A stretch of 64,000 bases of DNA, taken from contig CM055100.1 in the NCBI GenBank assembly GCA_029204225.1, positions 6,499,165-6,563,164 on the forward strand, in the 5' to 3' direction. Both the position numbers and the translations under genes were made by a program. Under the pieces are notes generated by a model. The model was not told the origin of the DNA. It searched no databases and saw only the letters and a program-made list of their open reading frames with translations. Numbering within the stretch: position 1 is the stretch's first letter; every line of letters begins with the position of its first letter. The DNA comes from Diphasiastrum complanatum (taxonomy: Eukaryota > Streptophyta > Lycopodiopsida > Lycopodiales > Lycopodiaceae). Below, piece by piece: positions 53,301-62,910 of this stretch.

Positions 53301-54308
53301 AGTGCTAATGATGTTACAATCCTTCTAATTTATGTGGATGACATTATTTTAAGTGGAGGGAACAAGGAAGATATAGAAGATATCAAGAAAGCACTAAAAA
53401 AGGAATTTGAAGTGCATGATCTTGGTCTTTTGAGCTATATCTTAGGAATAGAAGTAATTAGAACTTCTCAAATCACTTTTATTTCACAAGAGAAGTATGC
53501 TATTTCTATTCTCAATAGATTTCATATGGTAGATGCAAATCCTATTGATACACCTATGGAATCACATGTAAAGCTAACTATAAGAGGTAATGAAAGATCC
53601 TTCGAGGACATTACTCTCTATAGGAAGCTAATAGGTTCTCTTATATATCTAACCATCACAAGACCTGATTTATCTTATTGTGTTGGTAGATTAAGCCAAT
53701 TCATGCAAGATCCTAGCATAGAACATTGGAAACTAGGAAAGAGGATCTTGAGATACATCTCGGGAACAAAAGATTTTGGCATTGTTTATAGAGGCTCATC
53801 ACCTAACTTATTTGGTTTTTCAGATTCAGATTTTGCAGGAGACCTTATGGATAGAAAATCCATAAATGCACATGCTATTTTCATAGGTGATGGAGCTATC
53901 TCATGGATGTCGAAGAAACAAGCAACTATATCACTTTCTTCTAGTGAGGCCGAGTACAAAGCTTTGACATCATGCACAAAGGAGATGGTGTGGATCAAGA
54001 GGATGATTATGGAGCTTCATTTGCTGGATTTTTCAGAGAGTCCAATCATCTTTTGTGACAACCTTTCAGCCCAAAGTCTAGCAAGCAATCCGGTTTTCCA
54101 TGCAAGGAGCAAACATATCGAGGTGGCTTACCATTTTGTGAGAGAACAAGTGTTGGCAAAAGAGATCAAGCTTGAACATGTCCCATCAAAGGAATGTGTG
54201 GCTGATATCTTTACCAAAGCATTGGGAAAGGACTTATTTTTCAAGCATAGAACAAGTCTTGGTGTACTTTCTAAATCTATGCTAAAACTAGTTGAAGAGG
54301 GAGTGTGA
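50358..54308 (+). CDS. Copia gag-pol polyprotein of C (1316 aa)
   Basis: One open frame with all copia domains. Gag start YSTWKVRMESLLEM; zinc knuckle CFYCGVKGHFASDC at 245-258; protease DSG at 306-308; integrase H439 and H444 with the following CEEC; catalytic D503, D565, E601 (DX35E). RT has the intact ETFAPVAKM block and YVDD at 992-995; RNase H has SDSDFAGD and SSSEAEYKAL. It is a clear relative of A1 and A2 but separate (different gag linker, different LTR). No stop or frameshift; probably competent. Stop TGA at 54306-54308 falls inside the 3' LTR. Confidence 0.97.
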   Translation: MATNGGYMLESNDRLTSLNYSTWKVRMESLLEMNELMDIVVGVEERPLAPQEQLRYDKRAKKALHMIKMNVTNELIKEVGKCTSSSEAWEALKKVYESKSTSRVLTLRRQIFSCMQKKSESGHAFVLRVKALNDELACINDGINNEELVQVILNGLLDDHANLVQSYAIQKCLPSVGDLQEVLLAEEFRLQARVGASSTSQGGEEEAMFSKGKFKGKGKSNWSKGQDQGEHSTFGKKKDRSKLKCFYCGVKGHFASDCFKKKRDQGEKQTNLTIDEGGDELLSNDAFVMSSCLLANHGDIDPWWIDSGATSHMTYHKEYFSSLMAFDGDRKVIYTANDGECTIKGIGTIPISLSTNRNIELKDVLLIPSITKNLLSVSQMLDKGFKVEFDGDACLIKKGCSIIAKGKRQGKLFKLDACVVANQVGCMANEQMSIQEVWHKRMGHLNYKALEVIAKKEVVRGLPKSLTCLNHVCEECALSKSHRLPYTRSISRSKMPFSLLHSDIHGVTTISNGGAKMYVTFIDDFSRFCWVYLLKSKDEVFDVFVKFKVAIETQFTTKIKCLRSDNGGEYISNKFKAFCDEHGIKREYTCPRTPQQNGVAERKNRTLCESAKAMRLNANLPKPFWSDALLCANFLCNRWPSVVLEGKTPFEALFGMKPNVKFLRTFGCICYFNITLDDRTKEDPSSRKGIFVGYSEVSKAYRIYVPSIKKVFTSRDVIFDESNIPKVVSSDDGVVATNVLDDNGVDDTLDVDVEEASSSQIPRRTPRHKVKPSRLTYDGKGKQVVDGSNYAFLTSFDVPSCVDEARQKEEWIQAMDLEFEALMKNNTWRLVELPKGKSAIGCKWIFKVKTNQDGSINKFKARLVAKGYAQEHGIDYEETFAPVAKMVSIRVIISLATLYGWDLWQLDISNAFLNGDLEEEVYMEQPESYVSHSKPNHVCFLQKSLYGLKQAPRSWYARLNSFLLSQNFTMSEYDHSLYFRISANDVTILLIYVDDIILSGGNKEDIEDIKKALKKEFEVHDLGLLSYILGIEVIRTSQITFISQEKYAISILNRFHMVDANPIDTPMESHVKLTIRGNERSFEDITLYRKLIGSLIYLTITRPDLSYCVGRLSQFMQDPSIEHWKLGKRILRYISGTKDFGIVYRGSSPNLFGFSDSDFAGDLMDRKSINAHAIFIGDGAISWMSKKQATISLSSSEAEYKALTSCTKEMVWIKRMIMELHLLDFSESPIIFCDNLSAQSLASNPVFHARSKHIEVAYHFVREQVLAKEIKLEHVPSKECVADIFTKALGKDLFFKHRTSLGVLSKSMLKLVEEGV
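54292..54303 (+). other. Polypurine tract of C
   Basis: TTGAAGAGGGAG, translated as the polyprotein C-terminus and flush with the 3' LTR, as in A1. Confidence 0.8.
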
Positions 54309-54956
54309 AAAATTGTCAACTAGTAGTATTTTCCTAACTTGAGATTTTGTAGGCCTATGGCCAAATAAAAGTTAGAGATAGGTCCATACATGTATGTAGA
54401 GGCCCAAAGTATGTGTACACTACTTTTGAGGTCACATTAATTAGAGGAGGTCGAGTGTGGAGCTCTTCTATTGGCTCATAATTTGGTGCATTCCTATTTG
54501 ACCAAATTTCTAGGTAGATGGGTGAATCCTATTGGACCCCAATTTTAGCCTATCATAAGACAAGTGGCCAAGAGGCACTATGGCTGCTATAAATAGCCAT
54601 CTCCACGAGTATGTACACATCTCATTTTCATTCTATTGAATGAATGTTATGCTCTTTGAAGATCCATCTTCTTCTCTCTCACTTTTTTGTTCATATCTTG
54701 CATTCTAGCCACTAGAATTGTGATTTCTTTGTTGCTATGGCTTCACACGTGTGAAATGCAGGTTGTAGGCTCTGAAGTACGGACAGGGACAGCAAGTTTC
54801 TGTTTGTGGAAGCTTATGATCAGATCTTGATGTTTAGTTGATGTTTAGTATGCTTAACATCACAATTTCTATCATTTTTTCAATCTAGATGTGCATAACT
54901 TCCATGGCCAAGATCTTTATGAAACTTTAGCATCTTTTGGATCTGAGTTTTTCACA
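54304..54956 (+). repeat. 3' LTR of C
   Basis: 653 bases, ends TTTTTCACA, followed by target duplication AGTAA. Confidence 0.96.
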
Positions 54957-54961
54957 AGTAA

Positions 54962-55150
54962 CACAAACAGAAAACACTCTCCACAACAAGCTCACATGGC
55001 AACTATATTTCAAAAAATGTGTACATATAGTTGTTCACTCGAGCAACCCATGCATGACCCAGGTTGCCGTTGGCGGGACGCGTGTCCCGTCGACTTGCCT
55101 CGTGGCGAGACCAACTGATCCTTATCAATTGATAGGACCCACAGTACAGT
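54962..55150. other. Continuation of the antisense LTR-like sequence, then unassigned
   Basis: Resumes the sequence split by C. From about 55060 it is GC-rich and includes GGGACGCGTGTCCC, a near-palindrome with an MluI-type ACGCGT core. No gene recognised. Confidence 0.4.
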
Positions 55151-55159
55151 AGCACAATG

Positions 55160-55410
55160 ATTCTACTTTAATTCTAACTGACGGATCGTCCACCACCAAT
55201 CACACAATTGATCGCCCAAGGCAAACCAAGGGAGGTCATTATGACTCTAAAAAGGATATCGTGAGATGGGTGGATGCATTGGCGACAATTGACTATATGG
55301 CTGGGCATGCTTGTCAACCAGGTTCAGATCCAAAACCCAGCACATCTTCACCCAAGTGCTATACCTTGGACACACCAATTACTTTCGAGATGAATATGAT
55401 CAATGTAGCA
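55160..55410 (+). pseudogene. ORF-X fragment, related to Q
   Basis: The plus-strand frame reads DGSSTTNHTID, GGHYDSKKDIVRWVDALATID and KPSTSSPKCYTLD. The minus strand of Q at 59850-59658 reads the same with a few changes (GGHYDSETDVVRWTDALATID, KPSTSSPKCYTMD). It ends at a stop near 55410. It is an isolated piece in the opposite orientation to Q. No function recognised. Confidence 0.65.
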
Positions 55411-56040
<630 letters not shown>

Positions 56041-56132
56041 AGAATAGCTTTGGGTAGGCACTCGAGCCCCCAAAGCCTTTCTCAACCTAGGCCTTCTCTC
56101 TCTCCATCTCTCCACTCTCTTTCTCCTCTTTT

Positions 56133-56585
56133 AAAACTTTGCAAAAAAACCCAAAAAAAATGCACTTTTTTCAAGAGTTTTGGAGTTTCCTTGGGAAGTA
56201 ACTCACACAGTTTGGTGAGCAGGTGAATCTGACTTAGATGAAACTGCATACCACTCTACAAGGGTTTGTTCTTAGAAAATCTTAAAATTTTGCAAAAAAA
56301 ACCCTAGAAAATACATTTTTTTCAAGATTTTTTGAGTTTCCTTGGGAAGTAACTCTTGCAACTTTGTGAACTAGAGAATCTAACTCCGATACAAGCACAT
56401 ATTAGTCTGTAAGGGTTAGTTCCCATAAAATCTTAAAATTTTGCAAAAAAACACCAAAAAGAATGCACTTTTTTCATTCTTTTTTTAGATCCGCTGGGAA
56501 GTAACCTTTGCAAAGAGTTTTATAGGTATATATAACCTAGATCTGGCTATTGTGAAATTTTGTGAAGATCCAATGGCTAGATTTA
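56133..56585 (+). repeat. 151-base tandem repeat in leader of P, three copies
   Basis: AAAACTTTGCAAAAAAA at 56133, AAAATTTTGCAAAAAAA at 56284 and 56435, exactly 151 bases apart. Each is followed by TTTTTTCA and CTTGGGAAGTAAC (CTGGGAAGTAAC in the third). A fourth decayed copy may begin near 56586. Confidence 0.85.
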
Positions 56586-57168
56586 GAAATATCTAAGAAA
56601 AAGTGCCAAAAAACTAAGTTTTTTCAATATCCTGACAAATTTGTCCATCAAGAATTCTTGCAGAACTCACATTATCTAGAAATGGTCCAGATACACTACT
56701 ATAGGAAGGTTGAAGATTAGATTCACTCAGATCTAAAGAAATCTCAAAAAAAAAAAAACCCACAAAAAACCAAGAAAAAGAGCTAAAATTACACTGTTAG
56801 CCAACTGAAACTGATCAGATCTTGCCAAATCTAGGTTGTAGTCACAACATCTATTGATATCCAACACCCTAGACTTAATCAAGTGAATGAACCTCAGATC
56901 AAGCCGATCAGTTCCCTCCACATCAGCCACCATCCATCCATCATTCTTCTATCCCATCTCTATTTCATCTTCTATCTCTATCTCTGTTAGATAGATCCTC
57001 TTTCCATTCTTATCCTTATTGATCTATCTGTATTTACTCTTTTCTCTTCTTCTTCTTCTTCTTCTCCATCTTCTAAAAAAAAAAAAAAAGTTTGGAACAC
57101 CAGCGTCATTGAGGAAACCTTGAAGCAATTCACCAACCAGCTACTTTGCGACATTCTAGTGGTGAACT
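56586..57168 (+). other. Rest of the leader of P
   Basis: AT-rich with A-runs near 56750 and 57075 and a CTT-rich run near 57045. No ORF. Readable gag-like sequence starts at about 57105. Confidence 0.5.
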
Positions 57169-57780
57169 ATGGAGACTGCCCTTGTAGGATTATCGAAATT
57201 AAAAAAGTTCCCTGATGAAACAATTCGAGACTACACCTGTCGGATCTATTATCTAGTGAAGGATTATGATCCTCCGATTTTCCAACAGATCATCATGACA
57301 AAATACTATGCCGGACTACCCAAAAGGATCACATCTAGTATGGAAGAATTAGCATCCTATGCGTCACTTGCACAACTTTGTAAGGATGCTGCCTTGATGG
57401 AAATCTCACTTGGGAAGAAGGATTTTTCCTATCTAGATGGGGAATCAAAGGAACAAAGGTTGACAACAAGCGATGATCCAACAAGAATGGAACTCCATGC
57501 AAGGCAACAAAGTGTAGCAAGGTCAAGCAGATCAAGTAAAGTGGAAGAGCAAGAACCTTGCACTTCAAGCTGTCAACAAGCTTATGCTCGCTCTATTAAG
57601 TTTCTTGAAAAGGAAGAATGTACCTTTTGCTTTGGAGATCATCCAAGTACCAGGTGTCCAAACAAGAATTCATGCTTATCAAAAGGACAAAATACAGAGC
57701 AACAAGTTCGTCGGCAACAAGATCCAGCGGTTCAACGGTCATTTAGGCAATATTGCACATTTTATATAAATGGAAATTGA
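57169..57780 (+). pseudogene. Gypsy gag of element P, truncated
   Basis: A 203-codon plus-strand frame. ALVGLSKLKKFPDETIRDYTCRIYYLVKDY is in the style of a Ty3/gypsy capsid domain. A zinc box CTFCFGDHPSTRC follows near residues 153-165. The first Met is probably internal, since gag-like sequence is readable upstream. It stops at TGA 57778-57780 where minus-strand Q begins; protease and pol are absent. Confidence 0.65.
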
Positions 57781-57845
57781 AAATTCTTACGATATATGAC
57801 AAAATTTGGATAATGTGAGATCATAAGACTCCACATATCCCCTTC
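57781..57845 (-). repeat. PPT and LTR start of gypsy Q, truncated
   Basis: On the minus strand GAGGAAGGGGATATGTGG follows the ORF-X tail, in the same place as the E and F boundaries (GGGG then ATAATGTT). About 60 bases of LTR remain before the P gag. Confidence 0.4.
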
Positions 57846-60800
57846 CTCAACTGTGCAGTGGCTTGCAAACAATCTGATTTATGTCCTTCTTTGTCGCTTT
57901 TGGCTAGCTGGCTTGCTGTGGAAAATAGTCTTGGCTCGGGCTTCATTCTCTTCATTTTCTTGTTCCAATGTCAGTCCTTTTGTTGCCAGAAAATAGTTGT
58001 TCTTCTAGTTGTAGTCTTCTTGGAATGACAAATTTGGATAACCACCCATTCCTTGATTGCCGATTGGTGCAAGGGGTTTATCAATTAATGTATTATTAAC
58101 AAGATGTGTATATCAACTATCCTCGGTCAGAATTTCAGACATCTCGGCAGAAGGGACAGTTAGTGAAAGGGCAACATATGTATATTAGAGAAATTTCTCT
58201 TAAATATACAGTTGTTGAACAGACAGGAGGGCATATGAAATGAGAGAAGCAATATTTACATGGTTGTAAGTATACTATGGTCTAGTTATTGGGTTAGTGG
58301 AGCGAAGTATATTATTTGCTTTTACTTCCTCCAAATAATGAGAATAGTTAGTTTCCCAATCTGTGTAGATTTTCCACAGATCAGGGAATAAGAACTGATG
58401 AGTAACTTGGGAAGAAACTGATTTAGAGTTAGAAACAACTTCTTTCACATCAAAAATGTTAATTGATTCTAACTTATTCAAATACTCATCCAATGCTGGA
58501 AAAATATTATTTTCAAATGTTCTTAGGTATTCTAAGATGTATATATACAAGGATCCTGTGACCACATGAATATAATTAGTTTGCACATTAAACTTGTTCT
58601 GAACAATGGCAAGGACGAGGATTCTTTTTTGATGTATAGTTAATCTAGACCATAAAGTATTTATGTTAGAAAAAGTCCAAGGGTTCTCCCATTGTTCTTT
58701 TGTGTAACCAAAAAATTTAGGTAAGAAAAGGTAATCCATTCTCCATTGGAGTTCTAGACTACAAAAAGGTGGAATAAAAAATGTTAGTTCCTGATGAAAT
58801 GTCTGAAATTCTAACCTTAGTAGTGAGTAGACAATCTTGTTTTTCTTTACAGCTGCTCCACTTGGTGACGTCTGGGCTTGGTATGGAATGATGCTTAACG
58901 CCTCAGGTTGGTCTTCAGTAGCTTGTACCTCTGCAGCATCCTTGGCTTCAGTCTGTGTTTCTTGATCTCTCAGGATCTACCTGCCGATGATATCCATTTA
59001 AATGGCCTTTTTTGACATTACTGGTGCTGGCTCATCTGTCTACGTCTCCTGATCTTGTCCTTGCGCTGGTTCTTCTGCATCATAAATCTACATTTGGCTT
59101 GATTGGAATTTGGCCTCTTCTAATTCTTCCTTCAGCTTCTCATAAGCAATCATCTGCGACTATAGATATTGCATCTGGAAGGTCTGGATCATCCTCTCCT
59201 GGATTCCCTTCCATGCTACCGGATCAATTCGGTACTTGCCATGAGATACACAGGCACCGAGTGTGACTTCGGCGCTGATTCGCCATAGTATTGCCTCTTC
59301 GGCCTGTTTCTTGTATATCTGATTGTCTTTCTTTAACATTTCTATTGAATTTTGCAGTTGGGCAATTGATTCCTGAGCACTGCTGAGTTCATTGCTCAGC
59401 TCCGCATTGCTACTCTGAAGAGTAGTTTGCACTCGTCTCTCCTCCTGCAAAGTAGCCTACAGGGTCTGTGCAAGGATTAAAGCTAGCAAGAATTGCCATG
59501 AAGCTGGCAGATCAATCCTGTGTAAAACCAAAAGGTGTAGTTGCTGATATCCTTCTAAAGATAGCAGGCATGCAGTTTGTGATTACTGATGGGACGATTG
59601 CCTCTCTCCTTTGGCATTCGATCCAAATAAGTTGATGGCCTTAGAGCAAATCAAAGATCAGTCCATAGTGTAACACTTGGGTGAAGATGTACTAGGTTTA
59701 GGATATGATTCATATTGACATTTCCGACAGTCAATAGTTGCTAATGCATCCGTCCATCTCACGACATCCGTCTCTGAATCATAGTGACCTCCCTTGGCTG
59801 GCCTTGGGCAATCAATCGTGTGATCTGTCATGGATGATCCGTCATCAGCTTTGGGTGCAATAAGTTTCACCGCCCATGTGGTTGGATCAACCTTCACAAC
59901 CTACTCTTTATTCTTGAAGGTGAGTTTCCTCGTATCTCAGCTGTGTACTACCAACACTTCAAGCGTGGCATCCTGCCTTCCTTTCGCTTTTTCAAGCTCT
60001 GTATCTTTTCTGCTCTGCTCTGCATTGGCTACTTCAAACTCCTCATTTCTATAGGCCAACTCAGCCTTTGTTTCGCTCAACTCTGTATCTTTTTGGTGAG
60101 GTCTGCTCGGACTCTTTCATACTTGGACCCCAACTTCCTAGATACCTTCTCCAAGCTAGCAAGATGCTGAATAGCTGCCCGAGTATGGCAGTAGTGTTCC
60201 AAAAACCTTTTGATATAACTCGGCATCGAGAATTGGTTCCTCGACGTCGCTTTCGCTGCCCTGTTGGTCATCAGAAAGCTGTTCTGCTCCTTGTGGTTCT
60301 GGCTCTTGTGGTATTTCAGCCTGATTATGCTCCTGATCAGCAGTGTCCTCCGCCTCCTCCTATTTCCTTCTTTGTTGGACACTGGTGTGTACTGGAATGA
60401 TGGCGAAGTCATCCTCATCGTGCTCCCTTGACTTGATGATGTTGATGTGGCTGCTACGGTGGTTGCCTTTGATGTATGTATCTGGGATTCCACCTCAATT
60501 GATGGTGCTAGCTCTGGTAGTATTGGTGCAAGCCTGATATCCTCCTGCACTGGCAGCACACCAGCATGCATACATAAAATGCCCATTTGCTGACCCATCC
60601 TGGAGAACTGATTAGCTTTTATTAATTTACAGAATTGCTTGAAAGCAATCTGTTCTCCATTAAAAGCTCTCAGCAGGTATCCCATATTGGTATTTGAAAT
60701 TGTGTACTCTTGCTCCGGTAAGAATATAGAAGCAAGAGCAAATAGAACGAAGCTCTTGAGATTGGGGTCTCTTATGTAAGAGAGTTTGTATCTCCGTTTC

Positions 60801-61213
60801 TCAAGATAAGCCTCTTCTTGAAAAGCTTCGCTCTCCGCAATGAAATCTGGTTTAGTAACTGGCATACTGTCATCCATAGACAATCCTAAGGCACGATAGT
60901 AAAACCCCTCTGTGATAACAATCTCTTGATTGCGGACAGTTGTGGAAATATGTCCTTCTTTTGTTTCGCCCAAATTGCGAATCAGCTCATAACATAAATC
61001 AGTAAAAATTACTGATGGATTGAATTGAAGAAGACCTTCAATTCGTGCTCGGACAGCTAGTAGTTGTAATACTGGTATCACTGGCTTTCGGTGCGTTTTG
61101 AATACAATCACCATAGTGCTTGCAGATGTAAACGAGCGATGGCAGACAAGAGCTTGATCGCAACAATTCGCAATTCGAAGAGCAAGGGTGATGGAAAGTG
61201 GTAGCGACAACAA
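57846..61213 (-). pseudogene. ORF-X of gypsy element Q
   Basis: The minus strand has a 378-codon frame (61213-60077): a globular region (FYYRALGL, FVLFALASIFLPEQ, MGYLLRAFNGEQIAFKQFCKL) then a Ser/Thr/Pro linker. Next come coiled-coil pieces (60050-59900 and 59450-59160) around a Cys-containing block (59897-59658). A 154-codon frame (58739-58275; FFGYTKEQWENPW) and a short tail (QENEENEARAKTIF near 57950) follow, ending at the PPT. Parts lie in different frames with stops, so the gene is broken. The layout matches E. No domain recognised; a Met within the first frame (residue 34) could be the true start. Confidence 0.5.
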
Positions 61214-61666
61214 CTGAAGTGTTTGAGGTTTTAGGCATATTGATGGTATTTCGGCGGATTAGACTAATATTAAATGGAAGTGTGTCCTTTGTTTTGAAGG
61301 TACATACTCAATAATAAAGTGGCTAGTCCTAAAAATAAAAATAAATCAACAAAATACACAAATGCTTCGCTTGGTAAATCAAAACAAAAATTATTATGCA
61401 AAAAATGTGAAGGTGTTGGAAGGTAAAAATCTCGAAAAATGCGAAAGTAAGTGTCGCAATTTCCGTATTTCTAAAATGGTAAATTCCAATGTAGTGTCAG
61501 GTTTTTCGCAAAGTATAAAATGTAGCGAAAGTCTCGGGTTTTTCACAATACAAACAATGCAGCATGTTTTGGCATTTTTGCTAAAATGTAAATTAGTTTC
61601 GGCATTTTCGCTAATACTTCGGTTAAAAAAATAATAATAATAATAATTGGACAAAAAATGACGGCT
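61214..61666 (-). repeat. Spacer between Q integrase and ORF-X, with short imperfect repeats
   Basis: Repeated TTTTCGC, TCGCAAA and TACATTTTAGC-type motifs (61410-61620), and an AAT run at 61625-61646. It occupies the same place as the arrays of E. No gene; the two ORFs on either strand here have no recognisable content. Confidence 0.5.
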
Positions 61667-62910
61667 TCAAGAACTGATGTATCGGACATTAGCATAGTAG
61701 CGCTTCACCCTTGAACCATTTACTCGAATGTCAAGTAAATGTCCTTGGAGATCAGCTAACTGAAGTGATCCATTATTAAAAACTTCTATAACTTTATACG
61801 GTCCCATCCATCTGGTATGTAATTTTCCAGGAAACAGCATGTGTCTGTTATCATATAGAAGCACAGAGTCCCCTTGTTTAGTTTTTATTTTCTTGATGGA
61901 TTGATCAAAAATTAGTTTTCTTTTATTCTAAACTCGTTCAGTCTCGCTTAATGAAAGACGACGATCCTCTTCCAGTCAAAGAAATCATCCGCTCCCATAG
62001 ACTATCGGGTTCATCCATTTGTTCTTTATTTCTAATGTGAAACGTCGGAACTTGGAATTCTATTGGTAGTATGGGATGCATTCCATACACAAGATGGCAT
62101 GGAATCTGCCTAGTTGTAATCTTTTTGGCAGTTCTTTATGCCCATAAGACAGATGGTAACTTCTGATCCCAATCAGAAGAATGTATTTCCGTTACTTTAT
62201 TCAAAAATCTACATAGAATTTCATTTGCCCGTTCCGTAAGCCCATTTGCTTTTGGATTATATGGAGTGGTTTGATGATGTGTAATAGAAAAATATGACAA
62301 CATGGCTTCTATGGTCTGATCAAGGAAATGGGTTCCCCTATCGCTAACGAGTTCTAAGGGACAACCATATCGCGTGATAATGTTTTGGAATAAAAACTTT
62401 GCTACAATCTTAGCATCGTCCTTAATTGTGGCTTCGGCCTCTACCATCTTGGTAGCATAGTCCGTTGCAACGAGTATGCGACGACACGTTTTACGCGTGA
62501 TCGGTTTAATAGGCCCTACAAAATCTATTCCCCATTTCTCAAAGGGTGCTAAGGGAATAATTGGAGTAATTGGAGTTGCGAAGCTGGGTTTTCCCATCCT
62601 CTAGCATGCATCACATTTTTTAATGAATAATTTAACATCTCTATAGACGGTAGGCCACCAATATTTAGCATTGAAAATTTTTTTTGCAGTGTTTTTAAGA
62701 GCATAGTGACCCCCCAAATCTTCCTCATGTAATGCACTTATTACAATGGTTGTCTCGGTTGGTTCTAAATATCAACGGAGACTATCGTCAGCTCCTAATT
62801 TATACAATATACTATTCACAATCGTGTAAGGTCCTACCTTAGAAAGAAAAACAGTTTTTTGTTGTTTATTAAAATGTTCAGGATCTACCTTGTCTTTAAC
62901 AAGGGCATGT
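61667..62910 (-). pseudogene. Gypsy integrase of element Q
   Basis: Minus strand: zinc region (HEEDLGGHYAL then CDAC, with a stop right after, near 62598), core with D in GIDFVGPI, D in LVSDRGTHF and E in NGLTERAN (35 residues between the last two), then LPSVLWA and a stop at about 62136. The following region is in other frames. The C-terminal module MGPYKVIEVFNNGSLQL ends at TAG near 61667. Catalytic residues persist, but stops and a frameshift break the gene. RT and RNase H are not found upstream. Confidence 0.88.

Larger units (their letters stand above)
49096..54956 (+). mobile_element. Copia LTR retrotransposon C, intact
   Basis: Two 653-base LTRs with one mismatch seen by eye (TTCATACATG against TCCATACATG), PBS, leader, open 1316-codon frame and PPT. 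The target duplication AGTAA is at 49091-49095 and 54957-54961. All parts needed for transposition appear present. It is the youngest-looking element in the window and is inserted in the LTR-like part of the antisense element. Confidence 0.97.
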
